Source: JAWLCA01 sp050485905
Lineage (GTDB): Bacteria; Pseudomonadota; Alphaproteobacteria; Rhodobacterales; Rhodobacteraceae
Reading direction: 5' to 3'
NCBI GenBank assembly: GCA_050485905.1
Contig: JBJHCH010000076.1
Location: 1-18,525, forward strand
DNA: 18,525 nucleotides
The position numbers and the translations under genes are program-made. The notes below the pieces were generated by a model. The model was not told the origin of the DNA and ran no database searches. It worked only from the letters and a program-made list of their open reading frames with translations. Below are positions 1 through 7,255 of the stretch, piece by piece. Positions within the stretch are counted from its first letter, which is position 1; each line of letters begins with the position of its first letter.

Positions 1-647
1 AACAGCTCGCTGGTTTCGTGGTTGACCATGTTCGGGATCGGCCGCGCCGTCATGCCGCCCCGCATCGCCTCGCGGATATCGACGACAAAGATCGACAGCC
101 CCTCGGACTTGCGCGCGACCTCGGCCAGCGGCGTGGTGCGGGCAAGCAGGATCATCAGGTCGGAATGATGCACGCGGCTGATCCAGACCTTCTGGCCGTT
201 GATGACATAGCGGTCACCTTTCCTGACCGCAGTGGTCTTGATCTTGGTCGTGTCGGTGCCGGTGGTGGGTTCCGTCACGCCCATCGACTGCAGGCGCAAC
301 TCGCCCGCCGCGATCTTCGGCAGATACTTCTGGCGCTGCTCCTCGGATCCGTGGCGGACCAGCGTGTTCATGTTGTACATCTGCCCGTGGCAGGCCCCCG
401 AATTGCCGCCCGCGCGGTTGATCTCCTCCATGATCACCGACGCCTCGGTCAGCCCGAGGCCCGATCCGCCATAGGTCTCGGGGATCAGCGCCGCCATCCA
501 GCCCTCGCGCGTCAGCGCGTCGACAAAGGATTCCGGGTATCCGGCCTCGGCATCCACGCCCCGGTGGTATTCGTCGGGGAATCGCGCGCACAGCGCGCGC
601 ACGCCCTCGCGGATATCGGCATGGTCGTCCTGCATCATCCCGGTCAT
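1..647 (-). CDS. acyl-CoA dehydrogenase, N-terminal part (C-terminus outside the window)
   Basis: A flavin-dependent acyl-CoA dehydrogenase would oxidise an acyl-CoA to the 2,3-enoyl-CoA and pass electrons to ETF. The visible 215 residues cover the N-terminal helical domain (ALIPETYGGSGLGL) and the start of the middle beta domain, with the FAD-contacting stretch MGVTEPTTGTDTTKIKT and INGQKVWISR. The frame is open to the window edge, ending NMVNHETSELL. The ATG at 647 follows an AGGAG six bases upstream. The catalytic base and C-terminal helices lie outside, so the substrate cannot be told; short-chain, branched-chain or terpenoid acyl-CoAs are all possible. The gene diverges from alaX across about 190 bp of GC-rich sequence with no clear promoter. 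The family call is firm; the pathway is unknown. Confidence 0.9.
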   Translation of the reverse strand, partial: MTGMMQDDHADIREGVRALCARFPDEYHRGVDAEAGYPESFVDALTREGWMAALIPETYGGSGLGLTEASVIMEEINRAGGNSGACHGQMYNMNTLVRHGSEEQRQKYLPKIAAGELRLQSMGVTEPTTGTDTTKIKTTAVRKGDRYVINGQKVWISRVHHSDLMILLARTTPLAEVARKSEGLSIFVVDIREAMRGGMTARPIPNMVNHETSEL

Positions 648-841
648 CGCACGCTCCTGTCCGTGGGGGCGCCGCGTTCCTGCCACGGGCGGCGGCACAG
701 CGCAAACCGATGATGGCCCGCGGCCGCCCTGCGCGGCGCCGGAAAAATCGCCCTCGCCCCTTGCCGCCGCGCCGCCCGCGGGCATGATGGCCAACCGGCG
801 CGCCGATCTCCGGGCGCCGGACCAGCAGCAAGGGCCAGACG

Positions 842-1552
842 ATGACCGACCCGATCTACCGCACCGACCCCTATGCGCGCGAGGCGACGGCCCGCGTGAC
901 CGCCGTGGCCGATGGCGCCGTCACGCTGGACCGCAGCCTCTACTACCCCCAGGGCGGCGGCCAGCCCGGCGACACCGGGCATCTGGCATGGGACGGCGGA
1001 GAGTTGGCCGTCACCAACGCGGTGAAGGGAGAGGGCGGCGCGGTCGTCCTGCTCTGCGACGCCGCCACCCTGCCGCCGGTCGGCACGCAGGTGATCCAGC
1101 GCCTCGACTGGGACCGCCGCTTCGCCCATATGCGCGTCCACACCGCGCTGCATCTTCTGTCGGTCGTCATCCCCCTGCCGGTCACCGGCGGCCAGATCGG
1201 TGCGGAAAAGGGCCGGCTCGATTTCGACATGCCCGACCCGCCCGAGGATCTGACGCAGATCGAGGCCGAGCTGAACGCCCTCGTCACCCGCGACCTGGCC
1301 GTCACCGAGGACTGGATCACCGATGCCGACCTCGCCGCCAACCCCGGTCTGGTGAAAACCATGTCGGTCATGCCCCCCATGGGTCAGGGCCGCGTCCGCC
1401 TCATCCGCATCGGTGCGGGCGCGGATCAGGTGGACCTGCAACCCTGCGGCGGCACGCACGTCGCCCGCACCTCCGAAATCGGCCCCCTGCGGCTCGGCAA
1501 GATCGAAAAGAAGGGCCGCCAGAACCGCCGCGTCAGCCTGCATCTGGCCTGA
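842..1552 (+). CDS. alaX: AlaX-type alanyl-tRNA editing hydrolase
   Basis: This is a free-standing homologue of the editing domain of alanyl-tRNA synthetase. The family hydrolyses Ser- or Gly-tRNA(Ala) in trans in the cytoplasm. It has 236 residues, consistent with a form carrying the small N-terminal beta-barrel. Visible marks are the glycine-rich YYPQGGGQPGDTG (residues 35-46), the zinc ligands H100 and H104 in HTALH, and C202 and H206 in CGGTH followed by RTSEIG. All four ligands are intact, so it should be active. The ATG at 842 has only a modest upstream AAGGG, but the protein begins where AlaX homologues do. The gene converges on the phosphohexomutase gene, separated by a palindromic spacer. 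It lacks the aminoacylation domain, so it is not alaS itself. Confidence 0.9.
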   Translation: MTDPIYRTDPYAREATARVTAVADGAVTLDRSLYYPQGGGQPGDTGHLAWDGGELAVTNAVKGEGGAVVLLCDAATLPPVGTQVIQRLDWDRRFAHMRVHTALHLLSVVIPLPVTGGQIGAEKGRLDFDMPDPPEDLTQIEAELNALVTRDLAVTEDWITDADLAANPGLVKTMSVMPPMGQGRVRLIRIGAGADQVDLQPCGGTHVARTSEIGPLRLGKIEKKGRQNRRVSLHLA

Positions 1553-1577
1553 CAGAAATTAACCCGAAAAGCCCGGA

Positions 1578-1607
1578 TTGTATCCAAGCGTATACGCTTG
1601 GATACAA
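1578..1607. repeat. 30-bp perfect palindrome between convergent genes
   Basis: The left arm TTGTATCCAAGCGTA is followed directly by its exact reverse complement, centred between 1592 and 1593. It could form a 13-bp stem with a 4-nt loop on either strand, or bind a dimeric protein. Because it lies between two convergent 3' ends, a bidirectional terminator or extragenic palindrome is more likely than an operator. The flanks carry partial complementarity (CCCGAAAA near 1563, TTTTCGGG near 1672) that could extend a larger fold. The function is inferred. Confidence 0.85.
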
Positions 1608-1660
1608 GACTCGACACTATTTTTGTATACGCTTGGATCCGCGTGTATACGCTTGGATAC
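1590..1660. repeat. three copies of a 16-bp unit, GTATACGCTTGGATAC
   Basis: The unit occurs at 1590-1605 and 1645-1660 (identical), and at 1625-1640 with one change (GGATCC). The last two copies are 20 bp apart. An inverted copy at 1580-1595 overlaps the first and builds the 30-bp palindrome. Each unit is itself an imperfect GTAT-N8-ATAC dyad, the shape of a site for a dimeric regulator such as a GntR protein. The whole spacer between alaX and the mutase gene is made of these copies and their AT-rich linkers. Confidence 0.8.
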
Positions 1661-1690
1661 AAGAATCGCGATTTTCGGGCCGTTTTCGGG

Positions 1691-3181
1691 CTACAGCCGC
1701 TGATCGTAGGCGCCCACCGACGGCTCCTGCCGGATCACCGCGTCCAGATCGGCAAAAATCGCCCGCAGATGCTCTGCACTCTCGGTGCTTTCGCAAACGA
1801 CCACAAGATTTGGTGTGTTGGATGACGGTCGCACCAACCCCCAGCTTCCGCCGTCCAGCATCACCCGCGCGCCGTTCACCGTCACGATGCCGGTGATCGC
1901 CCGCCCGCCCAGCCTGCCGCCGGCCTGATACAGGGTTTGAAGGCGCTCCGTAATCCTTTGGGATACCTCGTATTTCTCGTCATCCGGACAGAACGGCGAC
2001 ATGGTGGGAGAGGCGAATGTCGCCGGCAGATCGCGCGCCAGATCCGACAGCCGTTTTCCGGGGTGCCGGTCCAGCAGCCGACAGATCTCCACCGCCGCCC
2101 GCAGCCCGCAGTCATAGCCCCGCCCGACCGGCGGCGCGAGGAAGTAGTGGCCAGATTTCTCGAACCCCGCCAAGGCCTTAAGCTCCTTCACCCGCGCCTT
2201 CATATGGCTGTGCCCGGTCTTCCAGTAGTCGGTCGTTGCCCCCAGATCCCGTAGCACCGGGTCGCTGGCAAACAGCCCCGTGGACTTCACATCCGCCACG
2301 AACACCGCGCCGGGGTGTCGGGCCGCCAGATCGCGCGCCAGGATCACCCCCATCTTGTCGGCGAAAATCTCCTCTCCCTCGTCGTCCACGACCCCGCAGC
2401 GGTCGCCATCGCCGTCGAATCCCAAAGCAAGATCAGCAGCTTGCGCCCGAACGCTCGCCGCCATGTCGTGCAGCATCTCCAGCGCCTCGGGGTTCGGATT
2501 GTAGTGCGGAAAGCTGTAGTCGAGCCCCGTATGCAGCCCGATCACCTCGGCCCCGATCGCCTCCAGCACCGCGGGCGCAAAGGCCCCGGCGGTGCCGTTG
2601 CCCGTCGCGCAGACCACCCGCAGCGGCCGCGAAAGCCGAAAATCCCCAACCAGATCAGCCAGATAGGCCGCGCGCACATCGGCCCGCCGCCAGCCGCCGC
2701 CCGGCCGCGCAAGGCCCGCGCCGGTCAGCACAATCTCGCGCAATTCCGCCATCTCCTCCGGCCCGTGGGTCAGCGGCGGCGCCAGCCCCATCTTCACCCC
2801 GGTCCAGCCGTTCGGGTTGTGGCTGGCCGTCACCATCGCCACGGCGGGCACATCCAGTTGAAATTGCGCGAAATATGCCATCGGCGACAGGGCGGTACCA
2901 ATGTCGTGGACGGTGATCCCCGCCTCGATCAACCCCAGGATCAGCGCCTGTTTCACCGCCAGCGCATAGTCGCGATAGTCATTCGCCACCACGATTTCCG
3001 GCCGCACCCCGCGCCGGTGGATCTGGGTGCCGAGGGCCAGCCCCACCGCCGTCATGCCGGGCAGGTTGATCTCCTCGGGGTATTTCCAGCGCGCGTCGTA
3101 TTCCCGGAATCCGCTCGGCGCGATCATCGGATCACGCAGGAATTCCAGCGTGTTGGGCGTGACTCTTGTGTGCGGTGTCAT
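1691..3181 (-). CDS. phosphomannomutase/phosphoglucomutase (alpha-D-phosphohexomutase)
   Basis: The enzyme interconverts hexose 1- and 6-phosphates, supplying precursors for GDP-mannose or UDP-glucose and so for cell-surface polysaccharide. It has 496 residues, a normal length. The phosphoserine loop TASHNP places the catalytic serine at residue 120. The metal loop DGDGDR supplies D256, D258 and D260. A sugar-binding loop EKSGHYF and a C-terminal phosphate-binding RPSSNTP are present. The ATG at 3181 shares ATGA with the kdsA stop, so the two are probably translationally coupled with kdsA first. The fold resembles AlgC/ManB. Whether mannose or glucose phosphate is preferred cannot be read from the sequence, so no symbol is given. 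Confidence 0.93.
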   Translation of the reverse strand: MTPHTRVTPNTLEFLRDPMIAPSGFREYDARWKYPEEINLPGMTAVGLALGTQIHRRGVRPEIVVANDYRDYALAVKQALILGLIEAGITVHDIGTALSPMAYFAQFQLDVPAVAMVTASHNPNGWTGVKMGLAPPLTHGPEEMAELREIVLTGAGLARPGGGWRRADVRAAYLADLVGDFRLSRPLRVVCATGNGTAGAFAPAVLEAIGAEVIGLHTGLDYSFPHYNPNPEALEMLHDMAASVRAQAADLALGFDGDGDRCGVVDDEGEEIFADKMGVILARDLAARHPGAVFVADVKSTGLFASDPVLRDLGATTDYWKTGHSHMKARVKELKALAGFEKSGHYFLAPPVGRGYDCGLRAAVEICRLLDRHPGKRLSDLARDLPATFASPTMSPFCPDDEKYEVSQRITERLQTLYQAGGRLGGRAITGIVTVNGARVMLDGGSWGLVRPSSNTPNLVVVCESTESAEHLRAIFADLDAVIRQEPSVGAYDQRL

Positions 3182-4011
3182 ATCCGCACCGGCCGCGCCC
3201 GGGCCAGTTCGTCGAAGGCCATCAGCGTCTCCACCAGATCCGCCATCTGCTCCAGCGGGATCATGTTCGGCCCGTCCGACGGCGCGCTGTCGGGATCCTC
3301 ATGCGTCTCGATGAACACCCCGGCGATACCCAGGCTGACCGCAGCACGCGCCAGAACCGGCGCGAATTCCCGTTGCCCGCCGGTCGCCCCCCCCAGTCCG
3401 CCGGGCTGCTGCACGGCATGGGTGGCGTCCATGATCACCGGCCAGCCGGTTTTCACCATCGTCGGAAGTGCCCGCATGTCGGTCACCAAGGTATTGTAAC
3501 CAAAGGAAACTCCGCGTTCGGTCAGCAGGATGCGCTGGTTCCCGGTGGATGCCACCTTGTCGGCCACATGCACCATGTCCCAGGGCGCAAGGAACTGGCC
3601 CTTCTTGATATTCACCGCCGCCCCGCTGCGCCCCGCCGCCAGCAGCAGGTCGGTCTGCCGGCACAGGAAGGCGGGGATCTGGATCACGTCGCAGACGGCG
3701 GCGGCCTCATGGCACTGGCCTGCCTCGTGCACATCGGTCAGCACCGGGCAGCCGATGGCGGATTTCACGCCCGCCAGAATCTCCAGCCCCGCGCCCATGC
3801 CGACCCCGCGGCGGCCCGCCAGCGAGGAGCGGTTGGCCTTGTCATAGCTGGCCTTGAACACGTAACCCGCGCCAAAGCCTGCACAAATCTCGGCCATCCG
3901 GCCCGCGATCATCTGCGCGTGGTCGGCGCTTTCCAACTGGCACGGCCCCGCGATCACCATCAGCGGCCGGTCGTTCCCGGCCACCACCGGCCCGATCTGC
4001 ACCTCGCGCAT
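3178..4011 (-). CDS. kdsA: 3-deoxy-8-phosphooctulonate synthase (KDO-8-P synthase)
   Basis: KdsA condenses phosphoenolpyruvate with arabinose 5-phosphate to KDO-8-phosphate, the precursor of the KDO that links lipid A to core sugars. The 277-residue protein shows AGPCQLES near the N-terminus, KASYDKANRSS, PVLTDVHE, IPAFLCRQTDLL, VNIKKGQF, DATHAVQQPGG and the C-terminal FIETHEDPDSAPSDGPNM. The frame is open further upstream, but the protein begins at the ATG at 4011, which follows a purine-rich AGGGGG. Cys24 stands where metal-independent enzymes such as that of E. coli carry asparagine, so this looks like the metal-dependent class. It is the first gene of an operon with the phosphohexomutase. 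It supports a Gram-negative organism with KDO in its LPS. Confidence 0.96.
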   Translation of the reverse strand: MREVQIGPVVAGNDRPLMVIAGPCQLESADHAQMIAGRMAEICAGFGAGYVFKASYDKANRSSLAGRRGVGMGAGLEILAGVKSAIGCPVLTDVHEAGQCHEAAAVCDVIQIPAFLCRQTDLLLAAGRSGAAVNIKKGQFLAPWDMVHVADKVASTGNQRILLTERGVSFGYNTLVTDMRALPTMVKTGWPVIMDATHAVQQPGGLGGATGGQREFAPVLARAAVSLGIAGVFIETHEDPDSAPSDGPNMIPLEQMADLVETLMAFDELARARPVRI

Positions 4012-4035
4012 CGCCGCACCCCCTGTCCTGACCGC

Positions 4036-4057
4036 CCCGGTATAGGCCCGGTATAGG
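4036..4057. repeat. tandem 11-bp repeat CCCGGTATAGG in the kdsA-ppk2 divergent spacer
   Basis: Two perfect adjacent copies lie at 4036-4046 and 4047-4057, starting 25 bp upstream of the kdsA ATG. Read on the minus strand each copy gives CTATACC, so either could contribute a -10 element for kdsA, though no matching -35 is clear. The spacing of one helical turn would also suit two bound protein units. It may simply be a slippage duplication. Confidence 0.5.
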
Positions 4058-4091
4058 ACGGCCACGGGGCCAAAGGCCAGCGGCTGCTCGA

Positions 4092-4119
4092 TTGCACTTC
4101 GCCGGGGGTTGGGGATACT
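4092..4119 (+). promoter_or_regulatory. candidate sigma-70 promoter for ppk2
   Basis: TTGCAC (4092-4097) and GATACT (4114-4119) are separated by 16 bp and end 27 bp before the ppk2 ATG, leaving room for a short leader with the GGAGG ribosome-binding site at about 4134-4139. The elements match the consensus only in part. No start site is known. Confidence 0.35.
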
Positions 4120-4146
4120 TGCACCGATCAGGCAGGAGGTGCGCGC

Positions 4147-5016
4147 ATGACCCTTCCCTTCGACGGGGCGATCAGCCGGTTCTACGAGAAGAAAGCGCCA
4201 AAGGCGGTGCGCGAGGCCATCGCCGAGGCCAAGAAACGCGACATCCTGGCCGATGGCTACCCCTACGACCGCTGGATGGACAAGAAGGATTACGAGGCCG
4301 AACTGGCCGCGCTGCAACTGCAACTGGTGAAGTTCCAGCACTGGGTGCAGGAGACGGGCGCCCGCGTGGTCGTGGTGTTCGAGGGGCGCGACACCGCCGG
4401 AAAGGGCGGCGCGATCACCCGGTTCACGATGAACCTGAACCCCCGCGTGGCACGGGTGGAGGCGCTGCCGAAACCCAACGACCGGCAGGCGACCCAATGG
4501 TATTTTCAGAGGTATGTCGAGAGGTTACCGGCGGCGGGCGAGGTCGTTCTGTTCGACCGAAGCTGGTACAACCGCGGCGTGGTCGAACACGTCTTCGGCT
4601 TTTGCACCAATGCGCAGCGCGAACGCTTCTTTGCCCAGCTTCCGGGGTTCGAGGCGACGCTGGTCGATGACGGCATCCATCTGGTGAAGCTGTGGCTGAC
4701 GATCAGCCAGGCCGAGCAGCTGCGCCGGATGCTGGCGCGCGAGGCCGATGTGCTGAAACAGTGGAAGCTGAGCCGGATCGACGTGGACGGGCTGGGCAAG
4801 TGGGACGACTACACCGCCGCCATCGACGAGACGCTGGCGCGCAGCCATTCGATCACCGCGCCCTGGACGGTGATCCGCGCCGACGACAAGCACCGCGCGC
4901 GGCTGGCCGCGATCCGCGCGGTGCTGTCGGGGCTGGACTACAAGGGCAAGGACGAAAAGGTCGCCGCGCCGCCCGACCCGGCGATCTGCGGCGGGCCGGG
5001 AATCCGGAATGGCTAA
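4147..5016 (+). CDS. ppk2: polyphosphate kinase 2 (single-domain PPK2)
   Basis: PPK2 enzymes transfer phosphate between polyphosphate and nucleotides, usually charging NDP to NTP at the expense of polyphosphate. The 289-residue protein has one P-loop kinase domain: Walker A FEGRDTAGKGG at 78-88, the ATQWYFQRYVERLP segment, Walker B VVLFDRSWYNRG at about 133-144 with D137, and a lid region around 190-215 including LKQWKLSRID and KWDDY. The size and single domain fit the class I group known from rhizobia. A strong GGAGG precedes the ATG at 4147. Its 3' end overlaps tetR by 8 bp. Preference for ADP or GDP cannot be judged. Confidence 0.95.
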   Translation: MTLPFDGAISRFYEKKAPKAVREAIAEAKKRDILADGYPYDRWMDKKDYEAELAALQLQLVKFQHWVQETGARVVVVFEGRDTAGKGGAITRFTMNLNPRVARVEALPKPNDRQATQWYFQRYVERLPAAGEVVLFDRSWYNRGVVEHVFGFCTNAQRERFFAQLPGFEATLVDDGIHLVKLWLTISQAEQLRRMLAREADVLKQWKLSRIDVDGLGKWDDYTAAIDETLARSHSITAPWTVIRADDKHRARLAAIRAVLSGLDYKGKDEKVAAPPDPAICGGPGIRNG

Positions 5017-5626
5017 GGCCGGTTATCACCACGGCAACCTGAAACAGGCGCTGGTGGATGCGGCGCTGGAACTGATCGCGGAACGGGGGCCATCGGGCTT
5101 TACCCTGTCCGAGGCGGCAAAGGCCGCGGGCGTCACCCCGGCGGCTGTCTATCGGCATTTCCATGGGCGAGAGGATCTGATCGCGGAATGTGCCGTGCAG
5201 GGGTTCGCGATCTTTGCCGACCTGATGGACTATGCCTTTGACGAGGGTCAGCCCACGGCGCTGAAGGGGTTCGAGGCGGTGGGCCGAGCCTATCTGGCCT
5301 TTGCCCGGCGCTATCCAGGGCATTACATGGCGATGTTCGAAAGCGGGCTGTCGCTGAACGCCCATCCCGAGATGGCGCTGGGCGCGACCCGTGCGCAGCG
5401 GGTGCTGGACCGCGCGGCCGAGGCGCTGTCGCGCCACATCCCGCCCGACAAGCGCCCCCCCGCCGCGATGTTCTCGGCCCATGTCTGGGCGATGAGTCAC
5501 GGGGTGGTGGAGTTGTTCGCGCGCGGCACCCCCGGTGCCCGATCGCCCTTTCCGCCCGAGGAATTGCTGGAGACGGGGATCGGGATCTACCTGCGCGGGC
5601 TGGGCCTGTTGCCTCCTGACAACTGA
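5009..5626 (+). CDS. TetR-family transcriptional regulator with WHG-type C-terminal domain
   Basis: The N-terminal domain (about residues 8-56) is a typical TetR helix-turn-helix: a helix with DAALELIAERG, then FTLSEAAKAAGVTPAAVYRHF followed by REDLIAE. The C-terminal ligand and dimer domain carries VWAMSHGVVELF, matching the W..HG signature of one TetR C-terminal family. At 205 residues it is full length. The ATG lies inside the last codons of ppk2 in another frame (8-bp overlap), so translation is probably coupled and expression follows the kinase. Whether it controls ppk2, the divergent kdsA, or something distant is unknown, as is its ligand. Confidence 0.92.
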   Translation: MAKAGYHHGNLKQALVDAALELIAERGPSGFTLSEAAKAAGVTPAAVYRHFHGREDLIAECAVQGFAIFADLMDYAFDEGQPTALKGFEAVGRAYLAFARRYPGHYMAMFESGLSLNAHPEMALGATRAQRVLDRAAEALSRHIPPDKRPPAAMFSAHVWAMSHGVVELFARGTPGARSPFPPEELLETGIGIYLRGLGLLPPDN

Positions 5627-5635
5627 TCGGGCGGC

Positions 5636-6160
5636 TCAGTGGCGGAGGCGGTCGAAGGGCAGGGCGGTCAGATGGGCGGCAGTTTCCGCGTCGCCCTGCA
5701 GCAGCGCGAACCGCCCGGCGGGCAGCCCGGCCTCGTGCAGGGCAATGGCCAGCGCCATGGCGCTCAGCGCGCGGCCCGGCGGCGGCAGCAGCACCACGCC
5801 CGCACCTGCGGCAAGTTCCGCCAGAACGGCGGCAGCCATCGCCTCGGCCCCCGTCTCGGGCGCGGGCAGGATCAGCACCCGGCCGCCCTGGCCCGTGGCA
5901 ATGCCCGGATCGGGCGCGCAGGGCGACGCGGTGCCCTCTGCCTCTGCGGCGGCGGCGAGGGCGGGAATCAGTGCGGTTGGATCGGGCAGCGCCGGGGCCG
6001 GGCCGGGCAGGGTCAGCCGAAAGGCGCGGGCGGCATCCGCGCCCCCCGCAGCCACGACCGGGCCGCCTGTCACCGGCAGCAGCCGGTCCGACAGGGGTGC
6101 ACGCCACGCTCCGGCGACATAGTGGGTCAGCCGCCGTTCGGTCAGGTCGTCAACCGGCAC
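5636..6160 (-). CDS. short aldehyde-dehydrogenase-like protein without catalytic region
   Basis: The start, THYVAGAWRAPLSDRLLPV (residues 12-30), reads like the N-terminal strand region of an aldehyde dehydrogenase. The end, with LAAGAGVVLLPPPGRALSAM and AGLPAGRFALLQGD (116-157), reads like the NAD-binding region AAGN-VVLKPS...LPxGV-N-V-G. It stops at residue 174, just before the place where the family has FTGS, the catalytic glutamate and the cysteine. About 30 residues also seem missing between the two parts. So it cannot be a working dehydrogenase. It may be a decayed gene with an intact short frame, or a repurposed fragment. The GTG start at 6160 lies 4 bp after the stop of the upstream 86-aa gene, with a weak ribosome-binding site. 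It converges on tetR. Confidence 0.55.
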   Translation of the reverse strand: MPVDDLTERRLTHYVAGAWRAPLSDRLLPVTGGPVVAAGGADAARAFRLTLPGPAPALPDPTALIPALAAAAEAEGTASPCAPDPGIATGQGGRVLILPAPETGAEAMAAAVLAELAAGAGVVLLPPPGRALSAMALAIALHEAGLPAGRFALLQGDAETAAHLTALPFDRLRH

Positions 6161-6164
6161 CTGC

Positions 6165-6425
6165 TCAGCGCACGATGCTTTCGATGGCGATCGACCGGCG
6201 TTTCAGCTCGGCATAAAGCGCGGGCACGACGCGGGGCTGGTTCACCGCCACGCGCAGGGCATCGCCCAGCCGGGTTTCCGAGATGTCGGGCGAGGCGACG
6301 CGCCAGATGAGGCGCCGCGCGACACCGTCATCATAGACGATCTCGATCGTGCCCTTGCGGTTGCGCCGCAGGCCAAGGAAATTGGTGCCCCCGGGGGCGC
6401 TGTGGTAGGCTGATAGACTGGTCAT
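6165..6425 (-). CDS. hypothetical protein, 86 aa
   Basis: I do not recognise the family. The protein is soluble, with a basic stretch LGLRRNRKG, a strand-like segment TIEIVYDDGVARRLIWRV, and a helical C-terminal half rich in arginine and valine (TRLGDALRVAVNQPRVVPALYAELKRRSIAIESIVR, shown here only as the rough extent 50-86). There is no signal peptide or membrane segment. The ATG at 6425 has AGAG upstream. Its stop is 4 bp before the start of the aldehyde-dehydrogenase-like gene, so the two are probably co-transcribed. Coding is supported by the sensible start, spacing and amino-acid mixture rather than by homology. Confidence 0.6.
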   Translation of the reverse strand: MTSLSAYHSAPGGTNFLGLRRNRKGTIEIVYDDGVARRLIWRVASPDISETRLGDALRVAVNQPRVVPALYAELKRRSIAIESIVR

Positions 6426-6460
6426 TGTTCGACTCTGGTCTGATGCTGCTCGAAGCGCAC

Positions 6461-6489
6461 AGCATCCCCGGCCGGGGTCGATGCGTCAA
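6461..6489 (-). promoter_or_regulatory. candidate promoter for the 86-aa gene
   Basis: On the minus strand TTGACG (6489-6484) is followed after 17 bp by GATGCT (6466-6461), about 36 bp before the ATG at 6425. The -35 matches well, the -10 poorly. The spacer holds a 12-bp palindrome CCCCGGCCGGGG (6466-6477) that could bind a regulator. Confidence 0.35.
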
Positions 6490-6602
6490 TCAGGCCGCGC
6501 GCAGATCACGCAAAGCTGAAGCGAACTTGCCACAGTGATTCAGGTGTTGCGGGTAGTGAGATGTTTTGACGAAATAAATCTGAGTTGTGCGGCCAACGAG
6601 TT

Positions 6603-6630
6603 GGGGCCGCGCCCTTGCGAGCGCGACCCC
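6603..6630 (-). terminator. hairpin downstream of the fasciclin gene
   Basis: GGGGCCGCGC (6603-6612) pairs with GCGCGACCCC (6621-6630) across an 8-nt loop, with one G-T pair, 33 bp past the fasciclin stop. There is no U-run on the minus transcript, so it may protect the 3' end or help Rho-dependent stopping rather than act as a classical terminator. Confidence 0.45.
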
Positions 6631-6662
6631 CCCTCTGCCCGACTAGCGAAGAATCAAACGGG

Positions 6663-7214
6663 TTACCGGGGCAGAAGCACCTTGTCGACAACGTGAATGA
6701 CGCCGTTCGACTGGTTCACATCAGCAATGCTGACCTGCGCAGCACCGCCCATTTCGTCGTAAATCCAGAGGCTTCCGCCGCGCACCTGAGCCGAGAGCGC
6801 GTCGCCCGAGACCGTCTGCATGTGAAAGAACCCATCGCCCGCCGCACGCGCGCGCCGCATGATCTCGGCCCCCGACAGGTTCCCGGCGACGACATGGGCG
6901 GTCAGCACCTTGACCAGCGTGTCGCGGTTCTCCTCGCGCAGCAGCGTCTCGACCGTGCCCTCCGGCAACGCGTCGAATGCGGCATTCACCGGGGCAAAGA
7001 CCGTAAAGGGGCCGGGCGATTGCAGGGTTTCGACCAGCCCGGCAGCCTGAACGGCGGCGACCAGCGTGGTATGATCGGCGGAATTCACCGCGTTTTCGAC
7101 GATGTTTCGCTCCACCAGCATCGGCGCACCGCCGACCATCGGGTTTTCGGCGGCAAACAGCGGGGCGGCCGACAGGGCAAGGATTGCAGCGGCGGCCTTC
7201 AGATATCCAGGCAT
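6663..7214 (-). CDS. secreted fasciclin (FAS1) domain protein
   Basis: FAS1 domains are extracellular adhesion-like modules. The start at 7214 follows GGGAG and gives a Sec signal peptide: MPGYLKAAAAILALSAAPLF then a likely cut after about A21. An upstream in-frame start (7331) would bury this signal and is rejected. The remaining 160 residues form one FAS1 domain: FTVFAPVNAAFDALP (about 70-84, first conserved box), LTAHVVAG (104-111, H box) and NGVIHVVDKVLLP (170-182, second box). At 183 residues it is the single-domain size of mycobacterial MPT70. Together with the upstream sigma and anti-sigma genes it looks like the regulon member of a SigK/RskA-type circuit. Its own promoter is probably in the 260-bp gap after the anti-sigma gene. 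Confidence 0.92.
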   Translation of the reverse strand: MPGYLKAAAAILALSAAPLFAAENPMVGGAPMLVERNIVENAVNSADHTTLVAAVQAAGLVETLQSPGPFTVFAPVNAAFDALPEGTVETLLREENRDTLVKVLTAHVVAGNLSGAEIMRRARAAGDGFFHMQTVSGDALSAQVRGGSLWIYDEMGGAAQVSIADVNQSNGVIHVVDKVLLPR

Positions 7215-7255
7215 GACTCTCTCCCAAACTGGTCCATGACACATACCGATCGGGT

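Noticed and set aside
784..1896. Open frame of 370 codons on the plus strand over alaX
   Set aside because: It overlaps the clear AlaX frame, is very rich in arginine and proline, and continues through the palindromic spacer; it is a GC-driven shadow.
2315..3499. Long plus-strand frame over the mutase and kdsA genes
   Set aside because: It spans the junction of two well-supported minus-strand genes and shows no domain.
4012..4497. N-terminal extension of kdsA
   Set aside because: The frame is open but covers the divergent promoter region and the ppk2 start; KdsA proteins begin at the 4011 ATG.
6506..6691. 61-codon minus-strand frame downstream of and overlapping the fasciclin 3' end
   Set aside because: It overlaps the fasciclin stop in another frame, includes the hairpin, and has no sensible ribosome-binding site or domain.
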